Both the position numbers and the translations under genes were made by a program. This document shows, one piece after another, positions 36,034 through 47,000 of a stretch of DNA of 64,000 nt. This DNA comes from Umbilicaria muhlenbergii (lineage: Eukaryota > Ascomycota > Lecanoromycetes > Umbilicariales > Umbilicariaceae), in assembly GCA_000611775.1 (NCBI GenBank), contig KK106985.1:2612645-2676644 (forward strand), written 5' to 3'. Positions within the stretch are counted from its first letter, which is position 1, and the number at the start of each line of letters is the position of its first letter. The notes below the pieces were generated by a model. The model was not told the origin of the DNA. It saw nothing but the letters and a program-made list of their open reading frames with translations, and did not search any database.

Positions 36034-36215
36034 ATGGATAGACTGCATTGGGAGAGGCGTACCATGTTGATGAAGCATTTCCATGGGCGTTCGGGCTACG
36101 TGAATTGAGCACTCACCGTTTGTTTAAACCTCTCGTTCATCATTTCATCATCGCATCACTGCTGCCTCTTTTCAACTCTTCGCACACACCGAGATCAATA
36201 CAAAGAGAGAGCATT

Positions 36216-38009
36216 ATGACGGGAACAAATCACCACCGTCAACGGAGCTACACTGTTCCAATAACATATCCGTCGAGACCTGCCAACTTGACGCCACCTC
36301 CAAACACACATCCCTTCCCCTCCCCTTCACTCTTCGAACTCTTCCTCGAACTCGCCTCATATCCGAACCTACCAACCAGACCCCGCTACCTCTACGACGA
36401 CCACTCCACCTCACCCCGCCAACCCCTAAGCTACCACCTCCACGCCCACCTACCCGTCTCATCCCTCCTCGCCCTCCGCCTCGTCTCCCACACCACGAAA
36501 TTCTACATCGACCACACCCACCCCTCGCCATTCTCCCACCTCTACCTCACCCTCCCCCCGGTCCCTCCTCCCTACCCCTCAACCATCATCCCCCTCCTCC
36601 ACCACTGCACCCACCTTAAAATCACCATCGTCACCCCCGCACCCACCCCCGCAACCTCATCCACCCACTCCTTCACGCTCAAACACCTCCTCGCGCTCCT
36701 CCCCCATCTTCACTCCCTCCACATCTCCCTCCCCTCCTCCCCCACCGCCACCACCCCGCTCGTCCAAAAAACCCTCATTTCTCTGCGGCAGGCCCTCGAG
36801 TGCTCGTCTTACTCTATCCCGCTCCTGTCGTCGCTGAAGCTGTGGCCTGTTACCGTCAAGGGGCTGATGTGTTTTCGGAGTGGGCCGTTTACGGGGTTCG
36901 AGGATGCGCGGTGGACGAGGGGGAAGTTCTGGGAGGGGGTAAGGAGGGTGGAGGTGGGGGTGGTGGGGTTTCTGGGGGGGGAGGGAGATGGCCGGGAGGG
37001 AGATGGCGGGGAGGGAGATGGCGGGGAGGGAGATGGCGGGGATGGGTTTGGAGGTGGACATGGAAATGGTAAAGAGGGAAAGGGTGGGGAGGTCAAAGGG
37101 AAAAGGGAGTGGCAAGACGGGGAATGGGATTCGGAGGACTGGGCTATCCGGGTCGAAAAAGCGTTGAGGAGGAGGGATACAGTGAGGATGGGTTTGAAGG
37201 TCCTTCATGACTTCCTCAACAATCTCGCGCCGGGGGTTCAGGTTCTGAGGTTCGAGTGGTTGGATTCGGCGGGTGGCTATGCATATCCTCGTCTTCACCC
37301 CCATCCCAAGGCCACCAATCTCTTCCCACCTCTTCTTCCGGCTCTCCCACCACTTCCGCCCTTCCAGCACAAAAGCAACCCCAACCCCCTCCTCCTCGAA
37401 CTCGAAGTCTTGCGCCTCTTCCCTTCGCCCACTCCTATCGCGGCAGCGAAAAACCCCGCCGACGCGCCTGTTATTGGATGGTTCTCCGCGCCCCCGATTA
37501 CGTGGCCGCGGTTGCAGGAGGTGTGGTTGGGAGGGGTGGAGATGGGAGAGGAGGATGTGAAGAGGTTGAAGGGGCGGGCGGGGCGGTTGGGGACGGTTTT
37601 CTTGAGGGAGGGAGAGGAGGTGGATGTGCGAGGGAGGGGACATTGGGACGGGGCAGGAAGAGGAAGAGGGCAGCAAGGGAAACGAGAGACGAGGAGGAGG
37701 TGGATTGGGATCGACGTGAGGGACGTTGAAGGGATCGCAGTGGAGGTGAATAGGATTCGGATCGGTGGCATTGGTGAGGATTCGGGGCCGAGGAGCGGAA
37801 GTACGGTTAGGAGTCACCCGGAAGGGGAGAAGGCAGGGGGAAATGCGGCGGAGAGGGAAGAGGACGAGGTACCAGCAGAAGAGTCGGGGGATTGGAAAAG
37901 GGCCCGCGAGGGCGAGATACAAAGAGAAGAGTTGGGGGAATGGAAAAACGCCTACGAGGTCGAGAGTATGCTCGTGCCGCTCATACTGGATTTGGGCGTC
38001 CAGGGATAA
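36216..38009 (+). CDS. Uncharacterised proline- and glycine-rich protein, possibly F-box/LRR-like
   Basis: Intronless open frame. I choose ATG 36216 (MTGTNHHRQRSYTVPITYPS), giving 597 residues; the frame stays open upstream, so an earlier start is possible. The N-terminal half (LFELFLELASYPNLPTRPRYLYDD, SLLALRLVSHTTKFYID) and later segments (LKHLLALLPHLHSLHISLP, LEVLRLFPSP, LQEVWLGGVEM) resemble the spaced leucine pattern of fungal F-box/LRR proteins, but no confident F-box is visible. Residues about 256-276 are a GEGDG repeat from a 15-bp minisatellite. The coding strand is C-rich to about 36830 and then strongly G-rich. A long open frame on the opposite strand (36657-37922) is a by-product of this skew. 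Function unknown. Confidence 0.6.
   Translation: MTGTNHHRQRSYTVPITYPSRPANLTPPPNTHPFPSPSLFELFLELASYPNLPTRPRYLYDDHSTSPRQPLSYHLHAHLPVSSLLALRLVSHTTKFYIDHTHPSPFSHLYLTLPPVPPPYPSTIIPLLHHCTHLKITIVTPAPTPATSSTHSFTLKHLLALLPHLHSLHISLPSSPTATTPLVQKTLISLRQALECSSYSIPLLSSLKLWPVTVKGLMCFRSGPFTGFEDARWTRGKFWEGVRRVEVGVVGFLGGEGDGREGDGGEGDGGEGDGGDGFGGGHGNGKEGKGGEVKGKREWQDGEWDSEDWAIRVEKALRRRDTVRMGLKVLHDFLNNLAPGVQVLRFEWLDSAGGYAYPRLHPHPKATNLFPPLLPALPPLPPFQHKSNPNPLLLELEVLRLFPSPTPIAAAKNPADAPVIGWFSAPPITWPRLQEVWLGGVEMGEEDVKRLKGRAGRLGTVFLREGEEVDVRGRGHWDGAGRGRGQQGKRETRRRWIGIDVRDVEGIAVEVNRIRIGGIGEDSGPRSGSTVRSHPEGEKAGGNAAEREEDEVPAEESGDWKRAREGEIQREELGEWKNAYEVESMLVPLILDLGVQG
36980..37042 (+). repeat. 15-bp coding minisatellite (GGGAGATGGCGGGGA), about four copies
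   Basis: Tandem in-frame repeat inside the 36216-38009 gene, encoding (G/R)EGDG units. Being a multiple of three, it can vary in length without breaking the frame. Confidence 0.85.
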
Positions 38010-38359
38010 TAGCCCACACTCTCTCTATCTGTCTATCTGTCTATCTGTAATCTAGGATCCCCAATCGAAGATATCAGACGCAGCTTACAAAGGTAGACAC
38101 GTCCGTAACACCTACCAGGATAAATTCCAGCAGCTTATGCAACACGTACACGTACCAAAAAAGTGCCAACCGCGTCGTGGCTCAAAAGGGTCTGAAAGCC
38201 CAAACACACCAACCGCATTTGCTCCTTGCTGCTATCAATGCACCCGCATCCCAGCTCAAGCCACACTACGCAACATCCTCTTCCAAATCTTCAAGAACCC
38301 CCGTCCATCATACATCCCAGCCGTCGTTATTCAGCACCGCTATCCATGACCAAAAAAAA
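38010..38359. other. Intergenic region between convergent genes
   Basis: 3' ends of the plus-strand gene ending at 38009 and the minus-strand BRCT gene ending at 38360. It contains a short CTAT/CTGT microsatellite (about 38024-38047). Nothing else seen. Confidence 0.5.
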
Positions 38360-39489
38360 TCATCCCCGTACCGCACCCGTCTCCTCACCGGGTAAGTCCT
38401 CCCCCTTCCGCCTCTGCTTCTGCTTCTGCTCCTGCCCCTGCCCCTGCCCAAACACCTCCAGCACGCTCCCCTGCCCCCCGGCCACCAGACGCAGGTTCGA
38501 AAACCGCCCTTCCGACAACCTCTTCCCGGCCTTCACGCTCTCGAGAACCCTACACGCACGCACGGCCATGATGGCCATTCGTCAGCACATAATGCTGCCA
38601 AGTCCCCAACTCCCAGTTCCCGGTCATGTTTTCCCCAACGCACGGACATCGAAAAACCATAAACAGAATGAGAAACTCACCACTCAACCCCCACATACTT
38701 CACCCCCCCACCCAAGCCCCCACTCCGCACCCTCCCCCCTATCTCCCTCTGCAGCTTGCCCCCCGCTAATCCCCCTCCACACCCTCCCCCGGCTGCGTGC
38801 CCATTCGGCCGCCCCAGCACCACATGCGTGACCGTCCGTCTGCTGAGCGCGAGACTGAGACGAGCGCCATGTTCGACGAGCAGGTGTTTGAGCCGATGAT
38901 CACTAATGAGCGGCGCAGTGGAGCCGTTGACGTAGACAGTTGTATTATGAAAGATTTGCGGCACCGATGACAGGACCACGGCAGCCGCCGGTTGCGGCAC
39001 GAGAACAGCCGGCGCAGTCGGTGCGCCGTCGGGAGGTTTCGCTGATCCTGCCGCTTCGCCATGCTGCGTCTCCGGCTCCTGCTCTGCTTTCTCCCCGACG
39101 GGCCCGATCGTCTGCCCACCGACCTTCTCCTTCTGCTCCGCCTCCAGCTTCCGTCTCTTGCTCGTCCGGCCCCCCAGTAGTTCCCGGATGTCCCGCTCGC
39201 CACCGCTCCTTAACCCCGACGCACCGGCCTCCCACCCCCCCGTGGGAGTGCGGCCGTCGCGGCCGAAACTCGCGCTCCCCGCGCCGACGGTGTCGGAGAT
39301 GCGGACGCCCCCTCCGGCGCCGCTGCGGAATTGAGAGGTCAGTTTCAGCGTGCGGGAGGCGCGCCAGGACGTGCTGCCTGCGAGACGGTTGTCGGCGCGC
39401 TGGTGGCCGGTGGCGCTGGAGTTGTAGGGGTCGAATGTGGGACGTGGGGTGGGGAGAGGGGGGAAGGAGGAGGGGTGGGACGACGGCAT
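38360..39489 (-). CDS. BRCT-domain protein (DNA damage or repair type)
   Basis: Two exons, 39489-38691 and 38549-38360, around a 141-bp GT-AG intron. I choose the start MPSSHPSSFPPLPTPRPTFD (39489), where the sequence becomes family-like; an open frame upstream to 39993 lacks such character. The N-terminal half is low-complexity and carries a basic stretch (TSKRRKLE). The C-terminal half holds a BRCT fold: FHNTTVYVNGSTAP, LKHLLVEHGARLS, RRTVTHVVLGRP, then across the intron VEW|VLESVKAGKRLSEGRF, with the characteristic BRCT tryptophan coded across the splice site. BRCT domains bind phosphorylated partners or DNA ends in repair and checkpoint pathways; the specific role is unknown. The arrangement resembles fungal Rev1-like or Pol-iota-annotated BRCT proteins, but no polymerase domain is present. 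Confidence 0.78.
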
Positions 39490-39955
39490 GGGTTGCGTGT
39501 CTATCGAAAGGAAAGGGAGGGGCGGCGGTGGACTCAGAATCAGTGCTGCTGAGTGGTGTGGGTATGTTGGCAGGCGTGTATGCTGCGATGCGAGCGGCGA
39601 TGCGTGCGTGCGTGCGTGCGTGAACCAGCGGCTGAAAAGGCCCCGGTTGGAGGAAATGGAACGGCAGACCAGTTCGTGAGAGGCCCCGGCTCGTTCGTGA
39701 GTGTGCCGGGTAGGTGTTGCGCTTGATGCTAGGGTGGCTGGTTGCGCGTTCGGTAAGGATGGGCGCTGAACAAGACGGGTTCCGGATGGAGGCGCCGGGG
39801 GGGGAGGGTGTGCTGGTCGGGGCTGCTCTTGGAGGGGGTGTGCCTGGCAGATCCCTGAGATGGCTGAGATCCCGTTTAGCGCCTTGGTTGGTAATGGTGT
39901 GAGCGGTCCGTCAATCGTGGGGAAGGTGCCGATCAGGCCGGGCGACAAGGGCCCC

Positions 39956-39994
39956 GTATGGAGGCACCGTATGGAGGCACCGTATGGAGGCACC
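39956..39994. repeat. 13-bp tandem repeat GTATGGAGGCACC, three copies
   Basis: Three exact copies followed by a partial fourth, then three copies of a 7-bp unit (GACGATA, about 40002-40022). It lies upstream of the BRCT gene. Confidence 0.85.
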
Positions 39995-40282
39995 GTCTGG
40001 AGACGATAGACGATAGACGATAGCGCAGCATCAGAAGTTAGAGAAGCGGTGCGCCGCTGGGCATGTCGAGTAAACGGTGAATGAAAGCGATACGATGTCG
40101 GCTGACGGCTATCTCACATGGCTCGCACGGCGTGGCTGTCGACTCGCCGTGCACTGGATCATGGTTGCCCCGGACTCGAGAATGACAGGAGCGCGTATAT
40201 GGCCAGATCGTAAGATTAGGAGATTCCTGGATTACGGGATTCCTGGATTAGGCGCGGCCGTGCCGTGCGTGCTGGTGGGGTG

Positions 40283-40352
40283 TCTTCGTCTCCTTCTTCG
40301 GCTTCTTCTGCTTCTTCTGCTTCTTCGGCTTCTTCGGCTTCTTCGTCGTCTT
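40283..40352. repeat. TTC-type trinucleotide tract (TTCTTCGGC/TTCTGC variants)
   Basis: Imperfect trinucleotide microsatellite, about 70 bp. On the minus strand it would encode Glu/Ala repeats, which explains the spurious short open frame there. Confidence 0.8.
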
Positions 40353-41376
40353 GGTCGTGGTGCAGGTGAAACGGGCGTCGATTGCATCTCGCGACTAGCA
40401 CATATGCATGTCATTCAACCCTGCCGGCGCATCTGCCATCGGGGCACGCTACTCCGTACAGTCTACGGTACAGTCCTCCTTACAGTGCGGTACCTAGAAT
40501 GCGAAGACCACTAACGCACCCATTCGACATAATGCATTTCCGGCCCTGCACGCCCCGGGAAAGCACCAGGGTAGTCGAGACCAGCCAGATACCGGGCTCG
40601 ATCTAGGAGTATGTCGGCATACACACTTACTCGCTTTCGCTCAATTCGGCCTCGAGATTGGCACATGTGTCTAGATTGGCAGCTTTGTCACTTGCAAGGT
40701 GCAAGTCAACACCTTCTCTGCCGTGGAGGCGTCGCCCGAGGAAGATGAGGGCCCCCATCTGCCGTGTGCAACCGCAGAAGAGCCCGTTTGTTCTCGTATC
40801 GGTTTGATTCTAAAGCTAAACCTATAGCTAGAGCTCCAATCGACATCGAGAAAAGATAGATGGCACCCTGGCCAACACCGCGCCCCCCCTGCTCTGCCCC
40901 GTCCATCCCCCCGGCCTTGGATCATTAAAGGCTTTTTTAGTGACTAAATGATGTACTGCCCCTACTCCACATCGCTCATACAGATAAGAAAAGTCGTAAT
41001 CGTCACACCTTCCAGGGAAGGCGGTGCCGTGAAGAATGGAAGTCCCGGTCGTTAAGGTCGTTAAAAATGCAGTATGGAAAAGAGGGAGATACAAACACAT
41101 GTCGTTAATGGTGTAAGTTTTTTCAATGACCGTAGACATGAGATACGAGGGTCGTGCTCTCCCATCATGGGATCTTTAGCGCTACATTCCCATGCTCGCT
41201 GAAAAGCCAAAATGCCCAAAGCAGAGCAAATACGGAAAGGGTTCGCTGCGTGATATTCATCATTAGTTGTCGCATGTAGAGGTCGGGTTATCATTAAGCT
41301 TGGTCCGTCGTTGCGGTACGCAGTACCGCCGTCTAATGAAACCGCGTAGTTGCCGTGAAGCGTAGAAATAATTCCA

Positions 41377-44013
41377 TCATCGCCGCCGTTGAACAATGGT
41401 GCTCCTTGTTCGATTGAGAGACCGCGCGTTTTCGGCGTCAAACGATCCTGCCCCTGTAGGGCCTCCGACACTGTCCTCGCGGAGAGTCTTTCGGCGCTTC
41501 AGGCCGTCGATATCATCCCCGCGGCTAGCAGGGCGTGAGTGGTGATCCTGGTCATCATCAGTGCGCATGCGCTTGGTCGATGGGGGCGCCCCATTGAGTG
41601 CGGTGGGTGCGTAGGTAGGCTGCAAGGGGCCAGGAGCGTAGCCATCGGCACCATTTTGACCGTTTGTCGCCGTTCCCCGGGCATCACTCATGACACTGTA
41701 GAGATTACTAGACGGAGCCGCCCGCGGTGGAGTGTGATAGCCAGGCGCCCATTGAGGCGGTCCGGCAGCAGTGTTGCGCGGAGTTCCGCGACCCGATCCA
41801 TTCGGTTGTGATGGGGATCCAGTCATATTTTCAGGGGAGAGGTGAGGATGCTCTCCATGTAGAGATCCAAGACCAGGACCTGGATTGTAATTATATGGAC
41901 CACGGTTGGCATTGTAAGCAGTGCTGTTGTCGTGCGTGTACTCAGAATCGTGCTCGTGCTCTGCCTCCTCCTCACCCGTCCCATGGCCCACTTGCTCGTT
42001 TCCCTGGTTGTGTGCATAAGTGTCGTTCTTGTGGTCATTGTGCTCAGTTTCAGGCCCCGAACCAGGCGCGCGACTAGAAGGGGGGCCCATTTCGTTCTTC
42101 AAGTACGGATTTGGCTGCATGGGCTGGCCAAACCTTGCCATGTTTTGCTGTGCAACGTTCTGCTGAGGAGCGTAGTGACTCTGTTGCGGCGGTGGGGCGG
42201 AGTACATTGGTCGCGAGCTGTCATAGGCTTGTTGACTCTGGTAAGGTTGCATTGTTTGCATCGAGTTGCCCGGCGGAGTGGTTGCTGGTGTGGTAGGCAT
42301 TGAGCGTGCATTACTCAACCCAGTGTCAATCGACAGAGGCTGGGTACCTTGTACGCTCCCACCGATACCCTGCCCACCCCATTCATAATTGCTTCCATGA
42401 TTGTTCATACCTAATATACTCGATGCGCTTGTCGGTGGGGTAGGGAAGGTGTGGGCGCGATCTAGGCCTGGCCTACCGGCCCCAGGATGAGGCGCGATCG
42501 AGTGCGGTGGCTGGGACACGTGTGAACCAACAGGGTTGTTCATCGAGTGATGGTGATGTAACGATGGTGGCTGCGTACCAGCTGGACCTAGCATGCCTCC
42601 TTGTTGTTGCTGCTTGTTCTCGAGCTTACGTCGCTCGGCAGCAGCCATGACCGCATTTGTCCGGTTCGAGTTCGTTGGGTGGTAAAGTAAGGCGCCAATA
42701 TTATGCACAAACAACGGGTACAGAAGCTCAGTAATCTTCTCCTTGTTTGCAAAATCGAGAGCACGTTCGAATGGAATCCTGAGAGTTGTTAGTAGTGTTA
42801 CTTCGGCAAAAGAGATGTCGAGCAAGACGTACCAAACCCCCTTGAGATGCATTGGTCCGATCTTGACGACGTGACGCATCTTCTCACTCTTGAGTATGCC
42901 GTCTCGACGACCTCTTGTCATACCAGCGACGTTGAGAAGCTTGGTACCATTGATCATGTGATTATCTGCAAAGCCATCAGTCGCTAATGTGAGGCAAGAG
43001 GCGCAGGATCTTGCATATGCATAGCTGCAGGTGGAAAGCCGTACCTTCTCTTCGCGCAACGCAAACACCCTTGGCCTCGACTTGGAAACAGAGACTACCT
43101 TCATCTTCCCAGAGTGTTGCCGTGACTCGTGGCTTCATACCTGGCGGTGCGATTTGGCCGGTTGTGTCAAAAGTTTGCTGCGGATAGACTTGTCCAGGTC
43201 CAGGAGGGCCGCCAACGTAGCCGTGCTGGGACTGACCGTTTGGGGGCATCGCTGTACGGGATGGTGTTAGTCGAGTCCACTATCGCTGATCAACTGGAAC
43301 TTACGACCAGGTAAAGGCAGCAATTGCGAATTCATCTGTCCTCCCATGGGTGCGGACACCGGTTGACCGCCGCTCTGTGGCGAAGTTACACCGTTCGAAT
43401 ATCCATACTGTCCATATGAGCTTGGAGACGGAGCATAGCTCCCGGGACCAGGCTGCAACACTGGTGGTTGCTGCTGATATTGTGGATAATGGGACATACC
43501 GCCAGCTGTTGCAGACTGGGGGGTGTAAGACTGCCCGGTAGACATATGAGATTGGTGAGAGTCCATGTACTGCTGGGACGGATTCATCGCGCTACTGTAC
43601 GATTCGTGGTCCTGAGAGTAGGCGTGCTCAGGGTGCTGCTGTGTCGGGTACTCGGAAGGATGGGCTGGAACGTCAGGTAGACCGTGGCTCTGCGCGGCAA
43701 GATTTTGGGGTGCCGCCGGGGGCGACGGCGATTTCAAGCCGCTGCTAGGCTGATAGGTTGACGCGCTTGTCTGCGAAGGAGGATACTGGTTGCCGTTATA
43801 AGTGGACGAGTCCAATGATCCAATCCGCGACGAATTAGTTCCAGACGATGTGCTTGCTGGATACGCCTGTGGTAGATTCAGATCAGGCAGCCTATCACTT
43901 GATAGCAAGGATCGCTGAGCGGGATGATGGTTATACCACGATACGTCAACGGGACCTCGAGTGTGGACCTGGGATATCGAAGGGAGCTCCAGTTTAACGG
44001 TATTGGTCGACAA
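41377..44013 (-). CDS. stuA: StuA-type APSES transcription factor
   Basis: APSES (KilA-N-like, bHLH-related) DNA-binding regulator, in the family that controls conidiophore development and, in many fungi, secondary metabolism and virulence. Exons 44013-43305, 43251-43045, 42965-42833 and 42778-41377, total 2,451 nt, 816 residues. The APSES domain is residues about 276-385: [60 protein letters not shown] and [16 protein letters not shown], cut by two introns inside the domain. The N-terminal [18 protein letters not shown] block and the C-terminal basic [13 protein letters not shown] (nuclear localisation) are StuA hallmarks. The rest is Q/P/S/N-rich. An internal Met before [16 protein letters not shown] may be an alternative start, where the shorter relatives begin. 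Confidence 0.93.
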
Positions 44014-47000
44014 GGGCCTTGAATGACCTTTGCGACAAGCTGTTATGACCGAAGAAGTGATTAAGAAACAATGGCTCTAGCCAGCGTTCCGTCAAGAACG
44101 TGATGCTCCTGTTCCTGTAGATCGGGGCACTTTGCACTAGAGTTCAATGTCCCCAGTGTTGTGTTCGTACGGTAACCGATTGATTCTGGGTATATCGTCT
44201 GTAGGAATGGCAGAGGCCCAGGAGGATTTGCTCAATATTTGCTCAATTAACCAACAGCAATCGCCAGAGGCTTTCTGTCTTCGAGAGAACAGTGTTGATG
44301 CACGTCGGTCAGCCTGATTTGCAGATGTTCGGAAGCAGAGTGGTGACAAGCAATGCGGCGCTTGGACTCTAGAAATGGTCGTGACGCAGTGGCAGACGTG
44401 ATGGAGATACAGAAGTACTATGTTGTACGGCTCGTTTCAGGTCGTTAAAGGGAAAGCCCTAAGGCTGTTTGCTCGTCTCAATGCAGGTGGATGGCGACGG
44501 GCGTGTGTCTTGCAGCTGCTTTATTGCAAAAACCGGGAGGGGCGAGTTCTGAAAGATTGGCGGTCGCTTCTGAGGCGCATCTATCGGGTACTGACTTTTA
44601 ACGCGGAAAAGGATCGTGGAAGGTCGTTATTCTCGTTGCGGTGCGTTTTCGTTGCTCTTGTGCTGATGGAGATGGGGAGGCTTGGGTTTCGTTACTGCTG
44701 CGAGCTTAATCGTTAGCGGGGATTACACTTCGCCGACGTTTGCTGATGTTAGCGGGCGGGGCAATTGGGGGCAGACAGGATGAAGGTGGTGGAGATGATG
44801 ATGACGACGGGGATTGCTCACCTCCGCTTGCTCCTCGAGGAGATGATACAGTCGTCGGCGAGCTTTTGGGTGGTGGAGGCGCAGGGAGGGGGATGGAGAG
44901 AAGAAAGATTGGTACTTTAGAGGGAGGTTGGGGTGCGCTGTTGGCCCTAGTGCGGAAAGCGACTGGCGCGAACACACCAAGTCGGGCTAAGTATCAACGT
45001 GATTCGATAATCGATACACGAGTCAATCAGTCAAATGACAAGACAGAGACAATCTATTGGCTTGCGGTGATTGGGCATTCGGCCCCAAGGCACGATAACC
45101 AAGATCCGTCAGGATGTCCAGGAAGAGTCCCACCGTCTGGCTGCCTTTGTCGATAACAATGGCGACAACGGTGGTGCCGTGGACGTGTCTTGTTGTGTTG
45201 TTGTGTTGTGTAGTGTGTAGCGCAAGGTAGAGGTCGAGGTAGCGGTAGCAGTAGTAGTGGCAGAGAGGTACGGGTGCAGTAAAGGTGTGAGTGTGAATGT
45301 CGTCGATCCAAAAACGCCTCGTCCAATGGCCTGGCAACGAAGAGTATCGCAATGTACGGAGGTACAGTAGTGTGCGATTTGCCTGTTGTTCCAAGCAAGC
45401 AATAATAACAATAATGGGTACCAGCAAGCATAAACGGACCAAGATTGACCGACAGTGCTGCAATGCGATGCGCTGCGGGAGAACGGACCCTTTTTACAAA
45501 GAGACGCAGGATGCGGGTCGGCGCGCCAGAAGTCGCCAGGGAGTTGAAAGTAAGTACCTTTGCCTGTGCCTTTGCCTTTGCCTTTGGAGCTGGAGCCGGG
45601 GCGGCGCGAGCTAAGGCAGGGAAGGGAGTGGGTACGTGTTATGGTTAAGTGTGTGGTTAGGGCGCTTTAGCTGCTCTCACCCCAGCCCAGCTACCGATAG
45701 GTCCGATTAGGGGGTGGGTCAGAGGCGATAGGTGATAGGTGACGGGCGACGGGTGCAGCGAGAGCCTGGCACTGGTGCCGGAAACAAGTGCGCTCGGGGG
45801 GCGAAAGGGGGGTCGGCGTGGTGGGTGAGCAGGTAGATTTGGACGATGAAAGATGGATAGTGTGGGCAGAGGGCAGCAGAAGGTCTGTGTTCCAATACTT
45901 TATCGTGCGTCCTGCGTCTTGCGTCTTGCTTCTTGCGTCGTGCTTCTGGCTGCTCTGCGTCTTGCACGATAAATGCGAAGAGCGAGGGGCCTTCGTCTTA
46001 CAAGCGTCGGCTTGCGTCTGGGCTGCAGCGGAATCGTAGTGGATGCAGCCTGCGGGCAAGCGAGAGAGACCGGTCGACTTCGTCCAACCAGGCAGGGCCA
46101 ATGGATGCACAAGGAACGGGGTGGCCCTCTCCCTGTCAACAGGCAAGCCTCGACCGGGATCCGCTGGGATCAGGAAGAGGAGAGCCAGTTATCGTGCAGG
46201 ATCAGACCGCGCCGATGCGAGTGTGAGACTTAGGTCCCGAGCTGTTTTCGACGATCACCCACCGTTGCCAAAAGTCGAGGCCCAGCGGCTGTGGGGAGCA
46301 AAAGCGAAATTGGTAGTTACCTGAAGAGGTGAGGTAAGGTATTGTTTCTGCTTGGTGAGGTAATACGTTCGTAGCTGCTCTCGCCCTTAGTCTGTTGGGG
46401 CACGTCAGAGCCGGAGAGACAATGACTCTGGCATTAGGCGGGCATTATTGGATTCTATTAGTTTTGCCGTTCGCAGAGGGTGCGGACTGCGGAGAAAGAG
46501 AAGAAGAAAGATACGAGGTGGAGGTATTCCGTACTTCGGGACGGTAGCCGTGATTTAGTTGAGGTTTTAATGGGAGCCGACCAGGGTGTGCGGGAATAGC
46601 CTCAGCTCTTGATTCACTCGTGACGGATCGAGGCAGGAACAGGGACAAGAGCAAATACGGCGGTTGTGCTCTGATAAATCATCTCTGGAAACGCTTCAAG
46701 GCGAAGGCCACGGCGAGGGCATTCATGTACGCCGTGCTCATCTCCCACCATAGGATCTAAATTCTTCGTACCGTGCTCTATCCGAAATAATACCGCATCC
46801 GCCAGGCTGGATCATGAGCCTGATGTTTCCAGCATCAGTACCAGCACCAGCACCCCGGACAAACCAAACCTCGAATTTTGTGCCTCGTCCTGCTGCGTTG
46901 TGCCAGTAAGATTATTCGGTGCCACTCTCACCCTCACTCGCACTGGGTGAATGGAGCAGACGAAGCAATAATGGCAGGGGTGTGCTCAACTAAGATAATA

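Larger units (their letters stand above)
39490..41376. other. Intergenic region between the BRCT gene and StuA
   Basis: Holds the BRCT promoter and the StuA 3' UTR. It contains a GCGT repeat (about 39602-39621), a 13-bp tandem repeat and a TTC-rich tract (listed separately). I see no supported gene. Confidence 0.5.

Noticed and set aside
36657-37922. 421-codon open frame on the minus strand opposite the 36216-38009 gene
   Set aside because: Proline/leucine-rich low complexity produced by the strong C/G skew of the plus-strand gene; no independent features.
38940-39623. Plus-strand 227-codon frame opposite the BRCT gene
   Set aside because: Arg/Pro-rich shadow of the GC-rich minus-strand coding sequence.
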